The notes: generated by a model from the letters alone, not told the origin. Shown: positions 20,315-32,424, numbered from the stretch's first letter. The stretch: 64,000 nt of DNA from Histophilus somni (GCF_014202395.1 NZ_JACHGQ010000002.1:1-64000); one strand, 5' to 3'. Program-made: numbers and translations.

Positions 20315-22114
20315 TTACGCTAAAGTTAATAAGATATCACCCACAGCCACAGTATCACCCGCTTTCACTTTTATACCCTGTACAGTTCCTGAGGTAGCGG
20401 CTCGAATTTCTGTTTCCATTTTCATTGCTTCTAAAATGAGCAAGGCTTCTCCTTCCGCAACTTGTTGTCCTTCTTTTACCAGTACTTTCCAGATATTTCC
20501 AGCCATAGGTGCATTTACCGGTATATTTTTTGTAGTTGCACTTGTTGCCGATTCTGTTGATTGTGTGCTAGGTGCGGTCGAGACAGGTGTAATATGACTA
20601 ATATCACCGCCTTCAGTAACTTTCACTACAAAAGATTTTCCCTCTACCTCAACCGTGTAAACAGCACTATCATTTCTACTTGAAAGTGCGGTCGGTTTTT
20701 CACTTGTTTTTACTTCGTTGGTTGGTACCGGCTCAAAAGCATTCGGATTACCTCGATTTTCTAAGAATTTCAATCCAACTTGAGGGAAAAGTGCAACAAT
20801 TAATACATCATCAATTTCATTCTCTGCAAGTTGAATACCTTTTTCTTTTACCATTCGTTTTATTTCTGTGGATAGTTTATCCATTTCCGGTGCAAGATGA
20901 TCTGCCGGACGATCAGTAATAGGTTGCTCACCCGCTAAGACTTTTGCTTGTAATTCTGCATTTACCGGTGCCGGGGTGCGACCATATTCCCCTTTCAAAA
21001 TACCTGCGGTTTCTTTTGCGATGGTTTTATAACGCTCACCCATTAATACATTAATCACTGCTTGAGTCCCGACAATTTGTGAGGTTGGTGTAACTAGCGG
21101 AATATAGCCTAAATCAGCCCGCACTTTTGGAATTTCCTGCAAAACTTTATCCAGTTTATCTGAAGCATTTTGTTGTTTGAGTTGATTTTCTAAATTAGTC
21201 AGCATTCCTCCCGGTACTTGAGCAACTAAAATACGGCTATCCACGCCTCTCAATTGCCCTTCAAATTTAGCGTATTTTTTGCGTACATTACGGAAATAAT
21301 CAGCAATACGCTCAAGTTGTGGAATACTTAATCCGGTATCGTACTGTGTGTTATCTAATGTAGCTACTAATGCCTCTGTTGCCGGATGTCCGTAAGTACC
21401 GCTCATAGAGGAAATTGCTGTGTCAATGCCATCCGCACCTGCTTCTATGGCTTTGAGTAATGCCATTTCCGCCATACCTGTCGTTGAATGACAGTGCATA
21501 TGTAAACGCACATCGTAGCGTTTTTTGATTTCGCTGACTAATTTGTATGCCTCGACAGGAGATAAAATTCCGGACATATCCTTAATGACCAGCGAGTCGA
21601 TCCCGATTTCTAACAATTGCTCTGTGGTATCTAACCACGTTTCTAAAGTATGCACCGGACTTGTTGTATAACTCAATGTACCTTGTGCATGTCCGCCATT
21701 TTTACGCACCGCTCTTAACGCTTGTTGCATATTTCTTGGATCATTCATGGCATCGAATACACGAAATACGCTCATCCCATTTGCAACAGCACGTTCAACA
21801 AATTTATTTACAACATCATCAGCATAATGACGATAGCCCAATAAATTCTGCCCACGTAATAACATTTGCAAAGGCGTGTTCGGAATAGCTTTTTTCAACT
21901 CACGTAAACGAACCCAAGGATCTTCCCCTAAAAAGCGAATACAAGCATCAAAAGTTGCACCTCCCCAAGCCTCAAGCGACCAGTAGCCGATTTTATCCAG
22001 TTCGGCGGCAATAGGTAGCATATCATCAAGGCGTAAACGTGTAGCAAAAAGGGATTGGTGTGCATCACGCAAAACCACGTCAGTTATAGAAATTTTTTTC
22101 TCGTGAGTAGCCAT
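20315..22114 (-). CDS. oadA: oxaloacetate decarboxylase, alpha subunit (biotinylated)
   Basis: Cytoplasmic carboxyltransferase subunit that moves CO2 from oxaloacetate to biotin. 599 residues. The N-terminal HMGL/PYC-type TIM barrel begins with VLRDAHQSL near residue 13 and includes the metal-site motif HMHCHSTTG near 205. A Pro/Ala/Thr/Ser-rich linker (about 490-520) leads to a biotinyl domain whose EAMKMET motif places biotin on about Lys565. It lies between oadG (12 nt upstream) and oadB. An uptake signal lies inside the gene (20684-20692). Confidence 0.97.
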   Translation of the reverse strand: MATHEKKISITDVVLRDAHQSLFATRLRLDDMLPIAAELDKIGYWSLEAWGGATFDACIRFLGEDPWVRLRELKKAIPNTPLQMLLRGQNLLGYRHYADDVVNKFVERAVANGMSVFRVFDAMNDPRNMQQALRAVRKNGGHAQGTLSYTTSPVHTLETWLDTTEQLLEIGIDSLVIKDMSGILSPVEAYKLVSEIKKRYDVRLHMHCHSTTGMAEMALLKAIEAGADGIDTAISSMSGTYGHPATEALVATLDNTQYDTGLSIPQLERIADYFRNVRKKYAKFEGQLRGVDSRILVAQVPGGMLTNLENQLKQQNASDKLDKVLQEIPKVRADLGYIPLVTPTSQIVGTQAVINVLMGERYKTIAKETAGILKGEYGRTPAPVNAELQAKVLAGEQPITDRPADHLAPEMDKLSTEIKRMVKEKGIQLAENEIDDVLIVALFPQVGLKFLENRGNPNAFEPVPTNEVKTSEKPTALSSRNDSAVYTVEVEGKSFVVKVTEGGDISHITPVSTAPSTQSTESATSATTKNIPVNAPMAGNIWKVLVKEGQQVAEGEALLILEAMKMETEIRAATSGTVQGIKVKAGDTVAVGDILLTLA

Positions 22115-22126
22115 TTATATTCTCCG

Positions 22127-22384
22127 TTATTGTAAATTTTGTTGACGACGGTGATGTGCTATTGCTGCTACAATAACCGGACGTAAACGCTCTAAATCAT
22201 TTAATTCTGTTGTAGGAATAAACGCTTGCTGAGGAAGGGTTGGTTCAGATGAAAAGTAACCGATAAGTTTAGACATCAGTTTTATAGCAAAAATTAAAAT
22301 TAATAAAAAGACTAAAACAAAGCCCATACCGGAAAGCATTAGATTTACGCCTTCTTGTATGAGTTGTACGTTTGTGTTTGTCAT
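22127..22384 (-). CDS. oadG: oxaloacetate decarboxylase, gamma subunit
   Basis: A small 85-residue subunit with one N-terminal transmembrane helix (LMLSGMGFVLVFLLILIFAI, about 14-33) and a polar cytoplasmic tail containing a histidine near the C-terminus. In the family the gamma subunit links alpha to beta and binds zinc through its tail. First gene of the operon. The upstream 183 bp separates it from a divergent membrane-protein gene. Confidence 0.9.
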   Translation of the reverse strand: MTNTNVQLIQEGVNLMLSGMGFVLVFLLILIFAIKLMSKLIGYFSSEPTLPQQAFIPTTELNDLERLRPVIVAAIAHHRRQQNLQ

Positions 22385-22567
22385 AATTATTCCCTTAAAA
22401 GCTATTTAGTTTAATAACATGTCTATCATACATTTTTTATGGAAAAAGTTTGAACTTGGAGCACATGTTATAGGATTTATATTATTGCGACATTTTAGCT
22501 TTTGTATCTTTGCTTGAAAAGTATAGAATGCAATTCATTTCACTGAATTTTTTAAAGGATAATAAAA

Positions 22568-23029
22568 ATGTTACTTCCATTTATATTAATTGCATTATGT
22601 GCAGGGATCGCATTAGCCGCACAAGCGGCAATTAATACTCAGTTAGCACAATCTCTCTCGGGACAACCTGTCTTTGCAGCCTTTGTTTCCTTTGCGATGG
22701 GAACGATAGCGTTATTTTTCATTTGCTGGTGGAAAATGGATTTATTTTCAGCACTACAACAAGTCCCTAAACAACCCTTATGGAAACTCATCGGCGGTTT
22801 ATTAGGTGCATTAGCGGTATTTACCACTATCTTTCTTGCACCCAAAATCGGCGTCACCAATATGCTGTTCTTTATTATTGTCGGTCAATTACTGACTGCT
22901 TTGATCATTGATCATTTCGGTTTAATCGGAATGACGCAAAGAGCGGTAAATGTTTGGCAACTTATCGGTTTTGTTGTCATCGGTTTCGGTTTATTGTTAT
23001 TTTTCTTTGGGAAAAAACTTTTTCATTAA
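22568..23029 (+). CDS. YdcZ/DUF606-family small membrane protein
   Basis: A 153-residue, very hydrophobic protein with five likely transmembrane helices and little outside them. The start (LIALCAGIALAAQAAINTQLA) and the later LGALAVFTTIFLAPKIG and FFIIVGQL segments match the DUF606/YdcZ half-size relatives of drug/metabolite transporters. No substrate is known from sequence. RBS AAAGGA precedes the ATG. It is monocistronic and ends at the inverted repeat 23046-23082. Confidence 0.75.
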   Translation: MLLPFILIALCAGIALAAQAAINTQLAQSLSGQPVFAAFVSFAMGTIALFFICWWKMDLFSALQQVPKQPLWKLIGGLLGALAVFTTIFLAPKIGVTNMLFFIIVGQLLTALIIDHFGLIGMTQRAVNVWQLIGFVVIGFGLLLFFFGKKLFH

Positions 23030-23045
23030 TGCCCTCTATTTATTG

Positions 23046-23082
23046 TAAAACCTATTAAAATTCATTTAATTAATAGGTTTTA
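23046..23082 (+). terminator. inverted repeat after the YdcZ-like gene
   Basis: 12-bp stem TAAAACCTATTA / TAATAGGTTTTA with a 13-nt loop. No uninterrupted T run follows directly, so this is a weak or rho-assisted terminator at best. Confidence 0.5.
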
Positions 23083-23212
23083 CTAAATTTATTTTACTTT
23101 TCTACTTGAAATATCGTTGTTTAATCTTACTTAACTAGTGAGCGAATAGAAGGCGTTTCATTATGTGGTTAATTTTTACGATGAAACGCAGAAATTAATT
23201 TTAGGAGAGATT

Positions 23213-25783
23213 ATGAACATAGATAAACTTACGACTAAATTTCAACAAGCTATTGCTGAAGCTCAATCTTTAGCCATAGGAAAAGACCATCAATTTATTG
23301 AACCAGTTCATTTAATGACCGCACTTTTAAATCAGCAAGATGGTTCAATCCCGCCATTATTAACAGCAAGTGGGGGAAATTTAGCATTATTGCATAATGA
23401 CTTAGCTGCAGAATTGAGCCGTTTACCACAAGTTTCGGGGAATAATGGGGATATTCAGGTTTCCAGAAGTTTGGTCAAATTATTAAATTTATGCGACAAA
23501 CTGGCACAACAACGGCAAGATAAATTTATTTCCTCTGAATTATTTTTATTAGCAATTCTTGAAGATAAAGGTGCTTTAAGTGAAAGTTTGAAAAAGTGCG
23601 GTATAAAACAAGAAAATTTACTACAAGCCATTGATAAATTGCGAGGAGGCGAAAAAGTGAATGAACAAGGTGCGGAAGAAAATCGTCAGGCATTAGAAAA
23701 ATATACTATTGATTTAACTGCACGGGCAGAAAGTGGAAAATTGGATCCTGTTATCGGGCGTGATGAAGAAATTCGCCGTGCCATTCAGGTTTTACAACGT
23801 CGTACAAAAAATAATCCAGTATTAATTGGGGAACCGGGTGTAGGTAAAACAGCGATTGTGGAAGGGTTGGCACAACGTATCGTAAACGGTGAAGTACCTG
23901 AAGGCTTAAAAGGAAAACGTGTTCTTTCTCTGGATATGGGAGCGTTAATTGCGGGAGCCAAATATCGTGGTGAATTTGAAGAGCGTTTAAAAGCGGTTCT
24001 CAAAGAATTAGCTCAAGAAGAAGGGCGTGTGATTTTATTTATTGATGAAATTCACACTATGGTAGGTGCGGGAAAAACTGACGGGGCAATGGATGCGGGA
24101 AATTTGTTAAAGCCAAGTTTAGCTCGTGGTGAACTGCATTGTGTAGGTGCAACAACTTTAGATGAATATCGCCAATATATTGAAAAAGATGCCGCACTTG
24201 AACGCCGTTTCCAAAAGGTATTTGTTGGTGAGCCGACAGTTGAAGATACGATTGCCATTTTACGTGGGTTAAAAGAGCGGTATGAAATTCATCACCATGT
24301 GCAAATTACCGATCCGGCAATTGTTGCGGCAGCGACCCTTTCTCATCGTTATATTTCCGATCGTCAATTACCGGATAAAGCTATTGATTTAATTGATGAG
24401 GCAGCCTCAAGTATTCGTATGGAAATTGATAGTAAGCCACAACCTTTAGATAGGTTAGAACGCCGTATTATTCAATTAAAATTGGAACAACAAGCGTTAC
24501 AAAAAGAAGATGATGAAGCAAGTCGCAAGCGTTTGGATCTTCTTGAGGAAGAGCTTGGTGAAAAAGAACGTGAATATGCGGAGTTGGAAGACGTTTGGAA
24601 GGCGGAAAAAGCCGCACTTTCGGGTGCTCAACACATCAAGGCAGAGCTGGACAATGCCAAAATTCAAATGGAGCAAGCTCGCCGAATCAGTGATTTTGCG
24701 AAAATGTCTGAGTTGCAGTATGGTCGTATTCCTGAGCTGGAAAAACAGCTTGCACAAGCTGAAAGTGCGGAAGGAAAAGAGATGACTTTATTGCGAAATC
24801 GTGTTACCGATGAGGAAATCGCTGAAGTGCTTTCACGTGCGACAGGCATTCCTGTTGCAAAAATGATGGAGGGCGAAAAAGATAAATTATTGCGTATGGA
24901 ACAAGAATTGCATAAGCGTGTTGTAGGACAATCAGAGGCGGTTGTTGCTGTCGCAAATGCTATTCGTCGTAGTCGTGCCGGATTATCTGATCCAAATCGT
25001 CCTATTGGCTCATTCTTGTTCTTAGGACCAACGGGCGTAGGGAAAACCGAACTTTGTAAAACGCTTGCTAACTTTATGTTTGATGATGAAAATGCCATGG
25101 TGCGTATTGATATGTCTGAGTTTATGGAAAAACATAGCGTTTCACGTTTAGTCGGTGCACCTCCGGGCTATGTTGGTTATGAAGAAGGCGGTTATTTAAC
25201 CGAAGCCGTTCGTCGCCGTCCGTATTCCGTAATTTTGCTTGATGAAGTAGAAAAAGCCCATAGCGATGTCTTTAATATTTTATTGCAAGTGTTAGATGAC
25301 GGACGTTTAACCGATGGACAGGGTAGAACGGTTGATTTCCGTAATACCGTAGTGATTATGACTTCAAATTTAGGCTCTGATTTAATTCAAGGCAATAAAG
25401 AGTTGGATTATAATGCGATGAAAGAAGTTGTTATGTCAGTTGTAGGGCAACATTTCCGACCTGAATTCATCAACCGTATTGATGAAACTGTGGTATTCCA
25501 TCCATTAGCTAAAGAAAATATTCGTGCCATTGCCACTATTCAATTACAACGCTTAGTGAAACGTATGGAAACTCATGGTTATCAACTTGAATTTACCGAT
25601 GCAACTTTAGATTTTATTGGTGAAGTTGGCTACGATGTGATCTATGGAGCAAGACCATTAAAACGTGCTATTCAACAAGAAATTGAAAATCCATTAGCAC
25701 AACAAATTTTATCAGGGCAATTATTACCGGGTAAAAAAGTCATTGTGGATTATGTTGATGGGAAGGTTGTTGCAAAACAGTAG
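23213..25783 (+). CDS. clpB: ClpB disaggregase (Hsp104-type AAA+ chaperone)
   Basis: Hexameric ATPase that, with DnaK, extracts proteins from aggregates. I start it at ATG 23213 (856 aa, normal length), which has AGGAGAG 5 nt upstream. An in-frame GTG at 23165 would add 16 unrelated residues. Domains in order: Clp-N, AAA-1 with GEPGVGKT near 206 and FIDEIH near 279, a long coiled-coil middle domain about 410-530, and AAA-2 with GPTGVGKT near 606 and LLDEVEKAH near 675. An internal GTG at codon 149 has a strong SD sequence (see separate entry). A CTTGAAA element lies at 23105-23111, but the expected CCCCAT-type partner is poor. Confidence 0.97.
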   Translation: MNIDKLTTKFQQAIAEAQSLAIGKDHQFIEPVHLMTALLNQQDGSIPPLLTASGGNLALLHNDLAAELSRLPQVSGNNGDIQVSRSLVKLLNLCDKLAQQRQDKFISSELFLLAILEDKGALSESLKKCGIKQENLLQAIDKLRGGEKVNEQGAEENRQALEKYTIDLTARAESGKLDPVIGRDEEIRRAIQVLQRRTKNNPVLIGEPGVGKTAIVEGLAQRIVNGEVPEGLKGKRVLSLDMGALIAGAKYRGEFEERLKAVLKELAQEEGRVILFIDEIHTMVGAGKTDGAMDAGNLLKPSLARGELHCVGATTLDEYRQYIEKDAALERRFQKVFVGEPTVEDTIAILRGLKERYEIHHHVQITDPAIVAAATLSHRYISDRQLPDKAIDLIDEAASSIRMEIDSKPQPLDRLERRIIQLKLEQQALQKEDDEASRKRLDLLEEELGEKEREYAELEDVWKAEKAALSGAQHIKAELDNAKIQMEQARRISDFAKMSELQYGRIPELEKQLAQAESAEGKEMTLLRNRVTDEEIAEVLSRATGIPVAKMMEGEKDKLLRMEQELHKRVVGQSEAVVAVANAIRRSRAGLSDPNRPIGSFLFLGPTGVGKTELCKTLANFMFDDENAMVRIDMSEFMEKHSVSRLVGAPPGYVGYEEGGYLTEAVRRRPYSVILLDEVEKAHSDVFNILLQVLDDGRLTDGQGRTVDFRNTVVIMTSNLGSDLIQGNKELDYNAMKEVVMSVVGQHFRPEFINRIDETVVFHPLAKENIRAIATIQLQRLVKRMETHGYQLEFTDATLDFIGEVGYDVIYGARPLKRAIQQEIENPLAQQILSGQLLPGKKVIVDYVDGKVVAKQ
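23643..23659 (+). promoter_or_regulatory. internal ribosome-binding site and GTG start within clpB (short ClpB)
   Basis: GAGGAGG at 23643-23649 is followed after 7 nt by an in-frame GTG at 23657-23659, which is codon 149 counted from the 23213 start. E. coli clpB makes its short form lacking the N-domain from Val149, so both position and signal match. Confidence 0.75.
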
Positions 25784-25800
25784 TTCATTTTAGCTAAATT

Positions 25801-25830
25801 AAACCCGGCTTTTAGTCGGGTTTCTTTTTT
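25801..25830 (+). terminator. clpB terminator
   Basis: AAACCCG / CGGGTTT, extended by GCT/AGT pairing (one G-U) to about 10 bp with a TTT loop, then CTTTTTTTT. Confidence 0.85.
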
Positions 25831-25948
25831 TCAAAGTGCGGTAATAATTTGCCGGAATTTTTGCCCTTTGCCTTTGATTGAGCTTGTTGAGAAATATCGC
25901 TAAAATACACCGCACTTTTTCCCTCAAATTATTTTTATAGGATTTTTT

Positions 25949-28900
25949 ATGTCACAGCCTCGTTTTGTACATTTGCGTGTACACAGTGATTTTTCCATGA
26001 TTAACGGCATTACTAAGGTAAAACCTTTGATAAAAGCCTGTGTGCAACATGAAATGGTGGCAATGGCATTGACTGATTTTACTAACTTTTGTGGCTTAGT
26101 TCGTTTTTATGGTGAAGCACAATCCTCAGGCGTTAAACCTATTATCGGTGCTGATGTTCTCGTGAAAAGTGATTTGTTGGGAGATGAACTTTTTGAACTG
26201 ACGTTATTAGCCAAAAATAACGAGGGTTATCATAATATTACCTTATTACTTTCGAAGGCTTATGAACGTGGTTATTATAATTTACCTTACATTGATCAGT
26301 CTTGGTTGGCAGAACATCATGAGGGAATTATCATTTTATCCGGTGGTCGCAATGGCGATGTAGGGAAAAAATTACTGAAAAATAATTCTGCTGATGTGGA
26401 AACTGCGGTAGCTTTTTATCAAGAATATTTTCCCGACCACTTTTATTTAAGTTTAAGTCGCACCGGTCGATCCGATGAAGATCGCTATATTCAATCTGCT
26501 TTAATACTTGCACAGCAAAAACAATTACCTTTAGTAGCAACAAATGATGTGTGTTTTTTAAGTCCGGAGGATTTTGAGGCACATGAAATTCGAGTTGCCA
26601 TTCATGATGGTTACACTCTTGATGATCCGAAACGCCCGAAATTATACAGTTCACAACAATATTTCCGCTCGGAGCAAGAAATGTGTGAGCTGTTTGCTGA
26701 TATTCCTACCGCACTTGAAAATACCTTACTAATTGCTCAGCGTTGTAATGTTACTGTGCGTTTAGGTACTTATTTCTTGCCACAATTCCCAACAGGCGAG
26801 TTAAGTACAGAAGACTTTTTAATTCAAAAATCGAAAAAAGGCTTAGAGGAACGTTTAAAAGTTTTATTTCCTGATCCTCAAGTGCGGTCAGAAAAACGAG
26901 CAGTTTATGATGAACGTTTACAAACAGAATTAGACGTAATTAACCAAATGGGCTTTCCCGGTTATTTTTTGATCGTGATGGAGTTTATTCAGTGGTCAAA
27001 AGATAATGATATTCCTGTAGGACCAGGACGTGGTTCCGGAGCAGGTTCTTTAGTCGCCTATGCGTTAAAAATTACCGATTTGGATCCTCTTGAATTTGAT
27101 TTGCTTTTTGAGCGTTTTCTCAATCCTGAACGTGTTTCTATGCCGGATTTTGATGTGGATTTCTGTATGGACAAGCGAGATCGTGTGATTGAGCATGTTG
27201 CAGAAACTTATGGGCGTGGAGCGGTTTCGCAAATCATCACATTTGGAACAATGGCGGCAAAAGCGGTTATTCGTGATGTGGGGCGTGTATTGGGACACCC
27301 TTATGGTTTTGTGGATCGTATTGCTAAATTAATTCCCGCCGATCCGGGTATGACCTTGACAAAGGCTTTTGAGGCAGAACCGAGATTATCCGAAATTTAT
27401 AACAATGATGAAGAAGTGAAAGCCTTAATTGATATGGCAAGAAAATTGGAGGGAGTAACACGTAATGCGGGTAAACATGCGGGCGGTGTAGTTATTTCTC
27501 CTAGTTTAATTACAGATTTCTCACCTCTATATTGCGACTCGGAAGGGAAACATCCTGTTACACATTTTGATAAAAATGATGTTGAATATGCAGGATTAGT
27601 GAAATTTGACTTTTTAGGCTTACGCACGCTGACCATTATTAAATGGGCATTGGATATGATTAACGCTCGTTTGGTTAAAGAGGGTAAAAGTGCGGTAGAT
27701 ATTTCGACAATTCCTTTAAATGATCCCGATTCATTTAACTTGTTAAAAAAAGCTGAAACCACAGCAGTCTTCCAGCTGGAGTCGAGGGGAATGAAAGATC
27801 TTATCAAGAAACTTCAGCCCGACTGTTTTGAGGATATTATTGCACTTGTAGCATTATTCCGCCCCGGTCCTTTAGAGTCTGGAATGGTGCAAAACTTTAT
27901 CGATCGTAAACACGGAGTGGAACCTGTTTCTTATCCTGATGTTAAGTATCAACATGAATCCCTTAAGCCGATTTTAGAACCTACCTATGGGGTTATCGTT
28001 TATCAAGAACAAGTCATGCAAATTGCACAAGTACTGGCGGGATACAGCCTTGGCGGTGCGGATTTATTGCGTAGAGCGATGGGTAAGAAAAAACCTGAAG
28101 AAATGGCGGCACAACGAGATATTTTTGAAAAAGGTGCGATAGCAAAAGGGATTGATGGCGATTTAGCCATGAAAATCTTTGACTTAGTGGAAAAATTCGC
28201 CGGTTATGGTTTTAATAAATCTCATTCTGCCGCTTATGCTTTGGTTTCTTATCAAACCCTTTGGTTAAAAAAACATTATCCCGCTGAATTTATGGCAGCG
28301 GTGATGACCTCAGAGATGGATAACACAGACAAGATCGTGAGCTTTTATGATGAGTGTTTACGTATGGGTCTCACTATTGTTCCCCCTGATATTAATACAG
28401 GCAAACATCATTTTAGTGTGAATGATAATGGTGAAATTGTTTATGGTATTGGTGCGATAAAAGGCGTTGGAGAAGTCCCAATAAATGCAATAGTTTCAGC
28501 CCGTGAACAAGGCGGAATTTTTAAAGATTTATTCGATCTTTGTGCGAGAGTAGATTTAAAACAGATTAATCGTCGCACCTTTGAAAATCTAATTAAATCC
28601 GGTGCGTTTGATAAATTGGGTCCACATCGAGCCGCACTTGCTCAAAATTTGGAAGATGCGTTGAAAGCATCGGATCAGCATGCAAAAGATGAGGCGATAG
28701 GACAGGTTGATATGTTTGGTGTACTAACTTCAAGCCATGAAGATGTTGAAACCGCTTATGCACACACGCCACGTTGGAGCGAGAAACAAATTTTAGACGG
28801 TGAGCGTGAAACATTAGGTTTGTATTTAAGCAGTCATCCGATTACTCGTTATTTAAAAGAGTTGTCTCATTACAGTTCGACACGTTTAAATGAGTTATCT

Positions 28901-29425
28901 CCAAACACTCGAGGCAAAATAAGTACTGTTTGCGGTTTAATTGTAGCATTAAGATTTGCAGTGACGAAAAAAGGAAACCGATTAGGTATTGCAACTTTAG
29001 ATGACCGTTCCGGGCTTTTAGATATAACGTTGTTTGCTGATGCTTTAGAACGTTTTGGTGATAAATTACAGAAGGACACCGTTGTTATTGTTTCCGGTAC
29101 AGTCAGTTTTGATGATTTTTCTCAAGGGCTAAAAATGTCTGTACGAGAGTTAATGACTTTAGATGAAGCTCGTAGTCGTTATGCAAAAAATTTAGCCATC
29201 AGCTTATCCCAAGAGCAAATAACACCGCACTTTATTCGCCAACTCAAAGGAATTATTGAACCTTGTAGCGGCGGTTCTTTGCCAATACATCTTTACTATC
29301 AAAGTAAAGACGGACGAGCTTTGATACGCTTCGGTGTGCAATGGTCTGTTTATCCAACAGATGAGTTATTGAGTGCACTGGTAACAATGTTAGGAGAAAA
29401 TGCGGTTGAGCTTGAATTTGACTAA
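25949..29425 (+). CDS. dnaE: DNA polymerase III alpha subunit
   Basis: Replicative polymerase catalytic subunit. 1158 residues, full length. An N-terminal PHP domain begins with [10 protein letters not shown]. The polymerase active-site aspartates are in PDFDVDFC near residue 397. [14 protein letters not shown] lies near 365, a helix-hairpin-helix region at about 830-900 and an OB-fold at about 990-1070. Five exact uptake signals lie within the gene, more than in any other in the window. The gene stands alone here, flanked by clpB and gltS. Confidence 0.98.
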   Translation: MSQPRFVHLRVHSDFSMINGITKVKPLIKACVQHEMVAMALTDFTNFCGLVRFYGEAQSSGVKPIIGADVLVKSDLLGDELFELTLLAKNNEGYHNITLLLSKAYERGYYNLPYIDQSWLAEHHEGIIILSGGRNGDVGKKLLKNNSADVETAVAFYQEYFPDHFYLSLSRTGRSDEDRYIQSALILAQQKQLPLVATNDVCFLSPEDFEAHEIRVAIHDGYTLDDPKRPKLYSSQQYFRSEQEMCELFADIPTALENTLLIAQRCNVTVRLGTYFLPQFPTGELSTEDFLIQKSKKGLEERLKVLFPDPQVRSEKRAVYDERLQTELDVINQMGFPGYFLIVMEFIQWSKDNDIPVGPGRGSGAGSLVAYALKITDLDPLEFDLLFERFLNPERVSMPDFDVDFCMDKRDRVIEHVAETYGRGAVSQIITFGTMAAKAVIRDVGRVLGHPYGFVDRIAKLIPADPGMTLTKAFEAEPRLSEIYNNDEEVKALIDMARKLEGVTRNAGKHAGGVVISPSLITDFSPLYCDSEGKHPVTHFDKNDVEYAGLVKFDFLGLRTLTIIKWALDMINARLVKEGKSAVDISTIPLNDPDSFNLLKKAETTAVFQLESRGMKDLIKKLQPDCFEDIIALVALFRPGPLESGMVQNFIDRKHGVEPVSYPDVKYQHESLKPILEPTYGVIVYQEQVMQIAQVLAGYSLGGADLLRRAMGKKKPEEMAAQRDIFEKGAIAKGIDGDLAMKIFDLVEKFAGYGFNKSHSAAYALVSYQTLWLKKHYPAEFMAAVMTSEMDNTDKIVSFYDECLRMGLTIVPPDINTGKHHFSVNDNGEIVYGIGAIKGVGEVPINAIVSAREQGGIFKDLFDLCARVDLKQINRRTFENLIKSGAFDKLGPHRAALAQNLEDALKASDQHAKDEAIGQVDMFGVLTSSHEDVETAYAHTPRWSEKQILDGERETLGLYLSSHPITRYLKELSHYSSTRLNELSPNTRGKISTVCGLIVALRFAVTKKGNRLGIATLDDRSGLLDITLFADALERFGDKLQKDTVVIVSGTVSFDDFSQGLKMSVRELMTLDEARSRYAKNLAISLSQEQITPHFIRQLKGIIEPCSGGSLPIHLYYQSKDGRALIRFGVQWSVYPTDELLSALVTMLGENAVELEFD

Positions 29426-29606
29426 ATAGATCTACCAAATTTTACTTTTACTGATACATAAAGAAGTAATTTGCTAGACAAAAATGCTTTTTTTTGTTAC
29501 GTTCCACAGGCTTGCTGAATTTGCAAAAATATTTTGCTAATTTTTCCTATCCTAGTATCTGATTTAATAATATATACAGGAACAACAATCAAAAAAAGGG
29601 GTTAAT

Positions 29607-30815
29607 ATGACTTTTGGTACTTATGAAACAGTGGCATTAGCCTGTTTGGTTTTATTACTGGGCTATTTTTTAGTGAAACGTGTACATTTCTTGAGCGAAT
29701 ACAATATTCCGGAGCCGGTGGTTGGTGGCTTTATTGTGGCTATTATCTTAAGCATTGTGCATCACTTTTGGGATATGAGTTTTAGTTTTGATACTAAATT
29801 ACAGACTACAATGATGTTAGTGTTCTTTAGCTCAATTGGTCTAAGTGCCAACTTTGCTCGTCTAGCGAAAGGCGGTAAACCTCTCGTTATCTTTTTATTC
29901 GCCGCACTTGGTTTAATTATTCTACAAAATACAGTCGGTATCGGAACCTCTATGCTTGTTGGTTTAGATCCTGCTTACGGGTTAATCGCAGGCTCCGTTA
30001 CATTAACGGGTGGCCATGGTACAGGAGCTGCTTGGGCAGAAACTTTAAGTAATCGTTTTGGCATTCAAGGGGCATTGGAACTGGCAATGGCTTGTGCGAC
30101 ATTCGGTTTGGTTTTTGGGGGGATTATCGGTGGACCGGTAGCCAGATTCTTATTGAAACGCTTGCATAAAGCGGAAGTACCGGAAGATGAAAATGTGGAC
30201 GATATAGAAGAGGTATTTGAAAAGCCCGTATATGGCCGCAAAATCAATACTCGTTCAATTATTGAAACCATTACGATGATGTCCGTGTGTCTGATTGTCG
30301 GGCAATATTTAGATGTGCTTACAAAAGGAACCGCACTTCAATTACCGACGTTTGTTTGGTGTTTATTTACCGGTACGGTAATTCGTAATGCACTCGCTCA
30401 TGTTGTGAAGTTCAAAGTAGCGGATGAGGCAATTGATGTGTTAGGTACAGTGGGTTTATCACTATTTTTAGCTATCGCATTGATGTCTTTAAAACTTTGG
30501 GAATTGGCTGGATTAGCATTACCAATTTTAGTCGTACTGTTAGCACAGGTTGTGGTAATGGCTACCTATTCTATTTTTGTGACTTATCGCATGATGGGAC
30601 GTGATTATGATGCCGTTGTATTAAGTGCAGGGCATTGTGGTTTCGGCTTGGGGGCGACACCAACAGCCGTTGCGAATATGCAAGCAGTTACTTCTCATTT
30701 CGGACCGTCCCACAAAGCGTTTTTAATTGTGCCTATGGTTGGTGCATTCTTTATCGATCTGTTAAATAGCGTAGCATTAAACATCTTTTTAAATATTGTT
30801 GATGTTTTACATTAA
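29607..30815 (+). CDS. gltS: sodium/glutamate symporter
   Basis: Inner-membrane glutamate importer of the ESS family. 402 residues in two inverted halves of five to six helices. The pore-loop signatures GGHGTGAAWAE near residue 135 and AGHCGFGLGATPTAVANM near 343 are present. A charged cytoplasmic linker (EVPEDENVDDIEEVFEK, about 190-206) separates the halves. RBS AAAGGGG precedes the ATG. Nothing regulatory was recognised in the 181 bp upstream. Confidence 0.95.
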   Translation: MTFGTYETVALACLVLLLGYFLVKRVHFLSEYNIPEPVVGGFIVAIILSIVHHFWDMSFSFDTKLQTTMMLVFFSSIGLSANFARLAKGGKPLVIFLFAALGLIILQNTVGIGTSMLVGLDPAYGLIAGSVTLTGGHGTGAAWAETLSNRFGIQGALELAMACATFGLVFGGIIGGPVARFLLKRLHKAEVPEDENVDDIEEVFEKPVYGRKINTRSIIETITMMSVCLIVGQYLDVLTKGTALQLPTFVWCLFTGTVIRNALAHVVKFKVADEAIDVLGTVGLSLFLAIALMSLKLWELAGLALPILVVLLAQVVVMATYSIFVTYRMMGRDYDAVVLSAGHCGFGLGATPTAVANMQAVTSHFGPSHKAFLIVPMVGAFFIDLLNSVALNIFLNIVDVLH

Positions 30816-30828
30816 TTAAAATATGGAT

Positions 30829-30866
30829 AAAAATACCGCACTTTTTAAAAAAGTGCGGTATTTTTT
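30829..30866. terminator. inverted uptake-signal pair as terminator between gltS and coaA
   Basis: ACCGCACTT (30835-30843) and AAGTGCGGT (30851-30859) form an inverted pair inside a near-perfect hairpin extended by A/T runs to about 16-18 bp. T runs occur on both strands, serving converging gltS and coaA. Confidence 0.9.
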
Positions 30867-30868
30867 AT

Positions 30869-31822
30869 TTATTTCCTAAGTTTGACCAATTCAACTTTGT
30901 GGTTTTCTCCTTTTTTTAGGATTAAATTCGCTCGTTCTCTTGTCGGTAAAATATTTTGTTTCAAATTTAAGCCATTAATATTATCCCAAATTTGACTTGC
31001 GGTTTCGATGGCTTCCTGTTCAGATAAGTTGGCATAATGTTTAAAGTAAGAATTCGGATCTGTAAAAGCACTGCGACAAAATTTTAGAAAGCGTTTTATA
31101 TACCATTCTTTTAATTGATCCTCCTCTGCATCAACAAAAATTGAAAAATCAACAAAATCAGATACGAACATTTGATTTGATTTATTAGACCCAATTTGCA
31201 AAACATTAAGACCTTCTAAAATTAAAATATCCGGACGATCAACAATATCAAATTGGTTGGGTATAATGTCGTAGGTTAAATGAGAATAAATTGGTGCTTT
31301 AACATTTTTTTTACCCGATTTAATATCAGCTAAAAAACGAATTAATCGCTGAGTATCATACGAAATAGGGAACCCTTTTTTTTGCAACAAATTTTTCTTC
31401 TGTAATATTTCCAGTGGATATAAAAATCCATCAGTGGTAATTAAGTCTACCTTTCTTGCAACGGGCCAATTGGCCAATAGCGATTGTAGAATTCGGGCTG
31501 ATGTACTTTTACCCACCGACACACTACCTGCAATACTAATGATATAAGGTACTTTAGGATTATGCCCGCTGAGAAAACGTTTGAGGACAGTCTGCCGTCG
31601 TAAATTTTCCTCTATATAGTAATTAATCAGACGAGCAAGAGGTAAGTAAATTGTACTCACCTCCTCTAAAGAAAGCTCCTCATTAAAACCCAATAGTGGC
31701 TTCAAATCCTGCTCTGTTAGTTTCAAAGGTACTGATTTTCGCAATTCAGCCCACTGTTGCCGATTAAAAGTTAAAAAAGGCGTTAAGTGGTCAGAAAGTT
31801 TAATAGTGTTGAGTTCTTCCAC
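30869..31822 (-). CDS. coaA: type I pantothenate kinase
   Basis: Phosphorylates pantothenate as the first, feedback-controlled step of CoA synthesis. 317 residues, normal for the type I prokaryotic family. The P-loop is GSVSVGKST near residue 99 (GSVAVGKST in E. coli). TTDGFLYP near 133 and [10 protein letters not shown] near 205 are also present. It is transcribed alone, away from the tRNA-tuf unit. Confidence 0.96.
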   Translation of the reverse strand: MEELNTIKLSDHLTPFLTFNRQQWAELRKSVPLKLTEQDLKPLLGFNEELSLEEVSTIYLPLARLINYYIEENLRRQTVLKRFLSGHNPKVPYIISIAGSVSVGKSTSARILQSLLANWPVARKVDLITTDGFLYPLEILQKKNLLQKKGFPISYDTQRLIRFLADIKSGKKNVKAPIYSHLTYDIIPNQFDIVDRPDILILEGLNVLQIGSNKSNQMFVSDFVDFSIFVDAEEDQLKEWYIKRFLKFCRSAFTDPNSYFKHYANLSEQEAIETASQIWDNINGLNLKQNILPTRERANLILKKGENHKVELVKLRK

Positions 31823-31988
31823 GATAAATTCTACTTAAAATGACAGAAAGAGATAAAAATATACATTATAAATGCTAAAACAAGTATCTGGAAAGAGACT
31901 AAATCAACTGTTTTTTTCACAATTTTTATATATTTTGCCTGATTATTAATCGAATAATAAAAAAAGTGTTTTTTTTTCGAAAAAAGAC

Positions 31989-32016
31989 TTGTCAGGGGTA
32001 ATTTTTTCCATATAAT
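31989..32016 (+). promoter_or_regulatory. promoter of the tRNA-tuf operon
   Basis: TTGTCA (31989-31994), 16-nt spacer, consensus TATAAT (32011-32016). A C-rich discriminator (ACGCCTC) follows, of the kind seen at stringently controlled stable-RNA promoters. The first tRNA starts 20 nt later. Confidence 0.8.
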
Positions 32017-32036
32017 ACGCCTCACTTGCTTACGAT

Positions 32037-32112
<76 letters not shown>

Positions 32113-32143
32113 TTCTAAAGTAAACAAGTATTCATTTTTGCGT

Positions 32144-32228
32144 GGAGGGATTCCCGAGCGGCCAAAGGGAGCAGACTGTAAATCTGCCGGCTCAGCCTTC
32201 GAAGGTTCGAATCCTTCTCCCTCCACCA
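32144..32228 (+). tRNA. tRNA-Tyr (GTA)
   Basis: Acceptor GGAGGGA/TCCCTCC, anticodon GTA, long class II variable arm, encoded CCA, 85 nt. Confidence 0.97.
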
Positions 32229-32270
32229 TTCTTAATAATGAATTCTGATGGGACAGTTGAATTATGGACT

Positions 32271-32345
<75 letters not shown>

Positions 32346-32348
32346 GGC

Positions 32349-32424
32349 GCTGATATAGCTCAGTTGGTAGAGCGCACCCTTGGTAAGGGTGAGGTCGGCG
32401 GTTCAAATCCGCCTATCAGCACCA
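32349..32424 (+). tRNA. tRNA-Thr (GGT)
   Basis: Acceptor GCTGATA/TATCAGC, anticodon GGT, encoded CCA. It begins 3 nt after the tRNA-Gly. The order Thr-Tyr-Gly-Thr-tuf is the same as E. coli thrU-tyrU-glyT-thrT-tufB. Confidence 0.97.

Noticed and set aside
22385-22567. Regulatory operator for oadGAB
   Set aside because: AT-rich spacer with several weak promoter-like hexamers but no convincing operator or hairpin.
23105-23133. Heat-shock (sigma-32) promoter before clpB
   Set aside because: CTTGAAA is present at 23105-23111, but the downstream element (CTTACTTA) matches CCCCAT-type consensus poorly; kept only as a remark under clpB.
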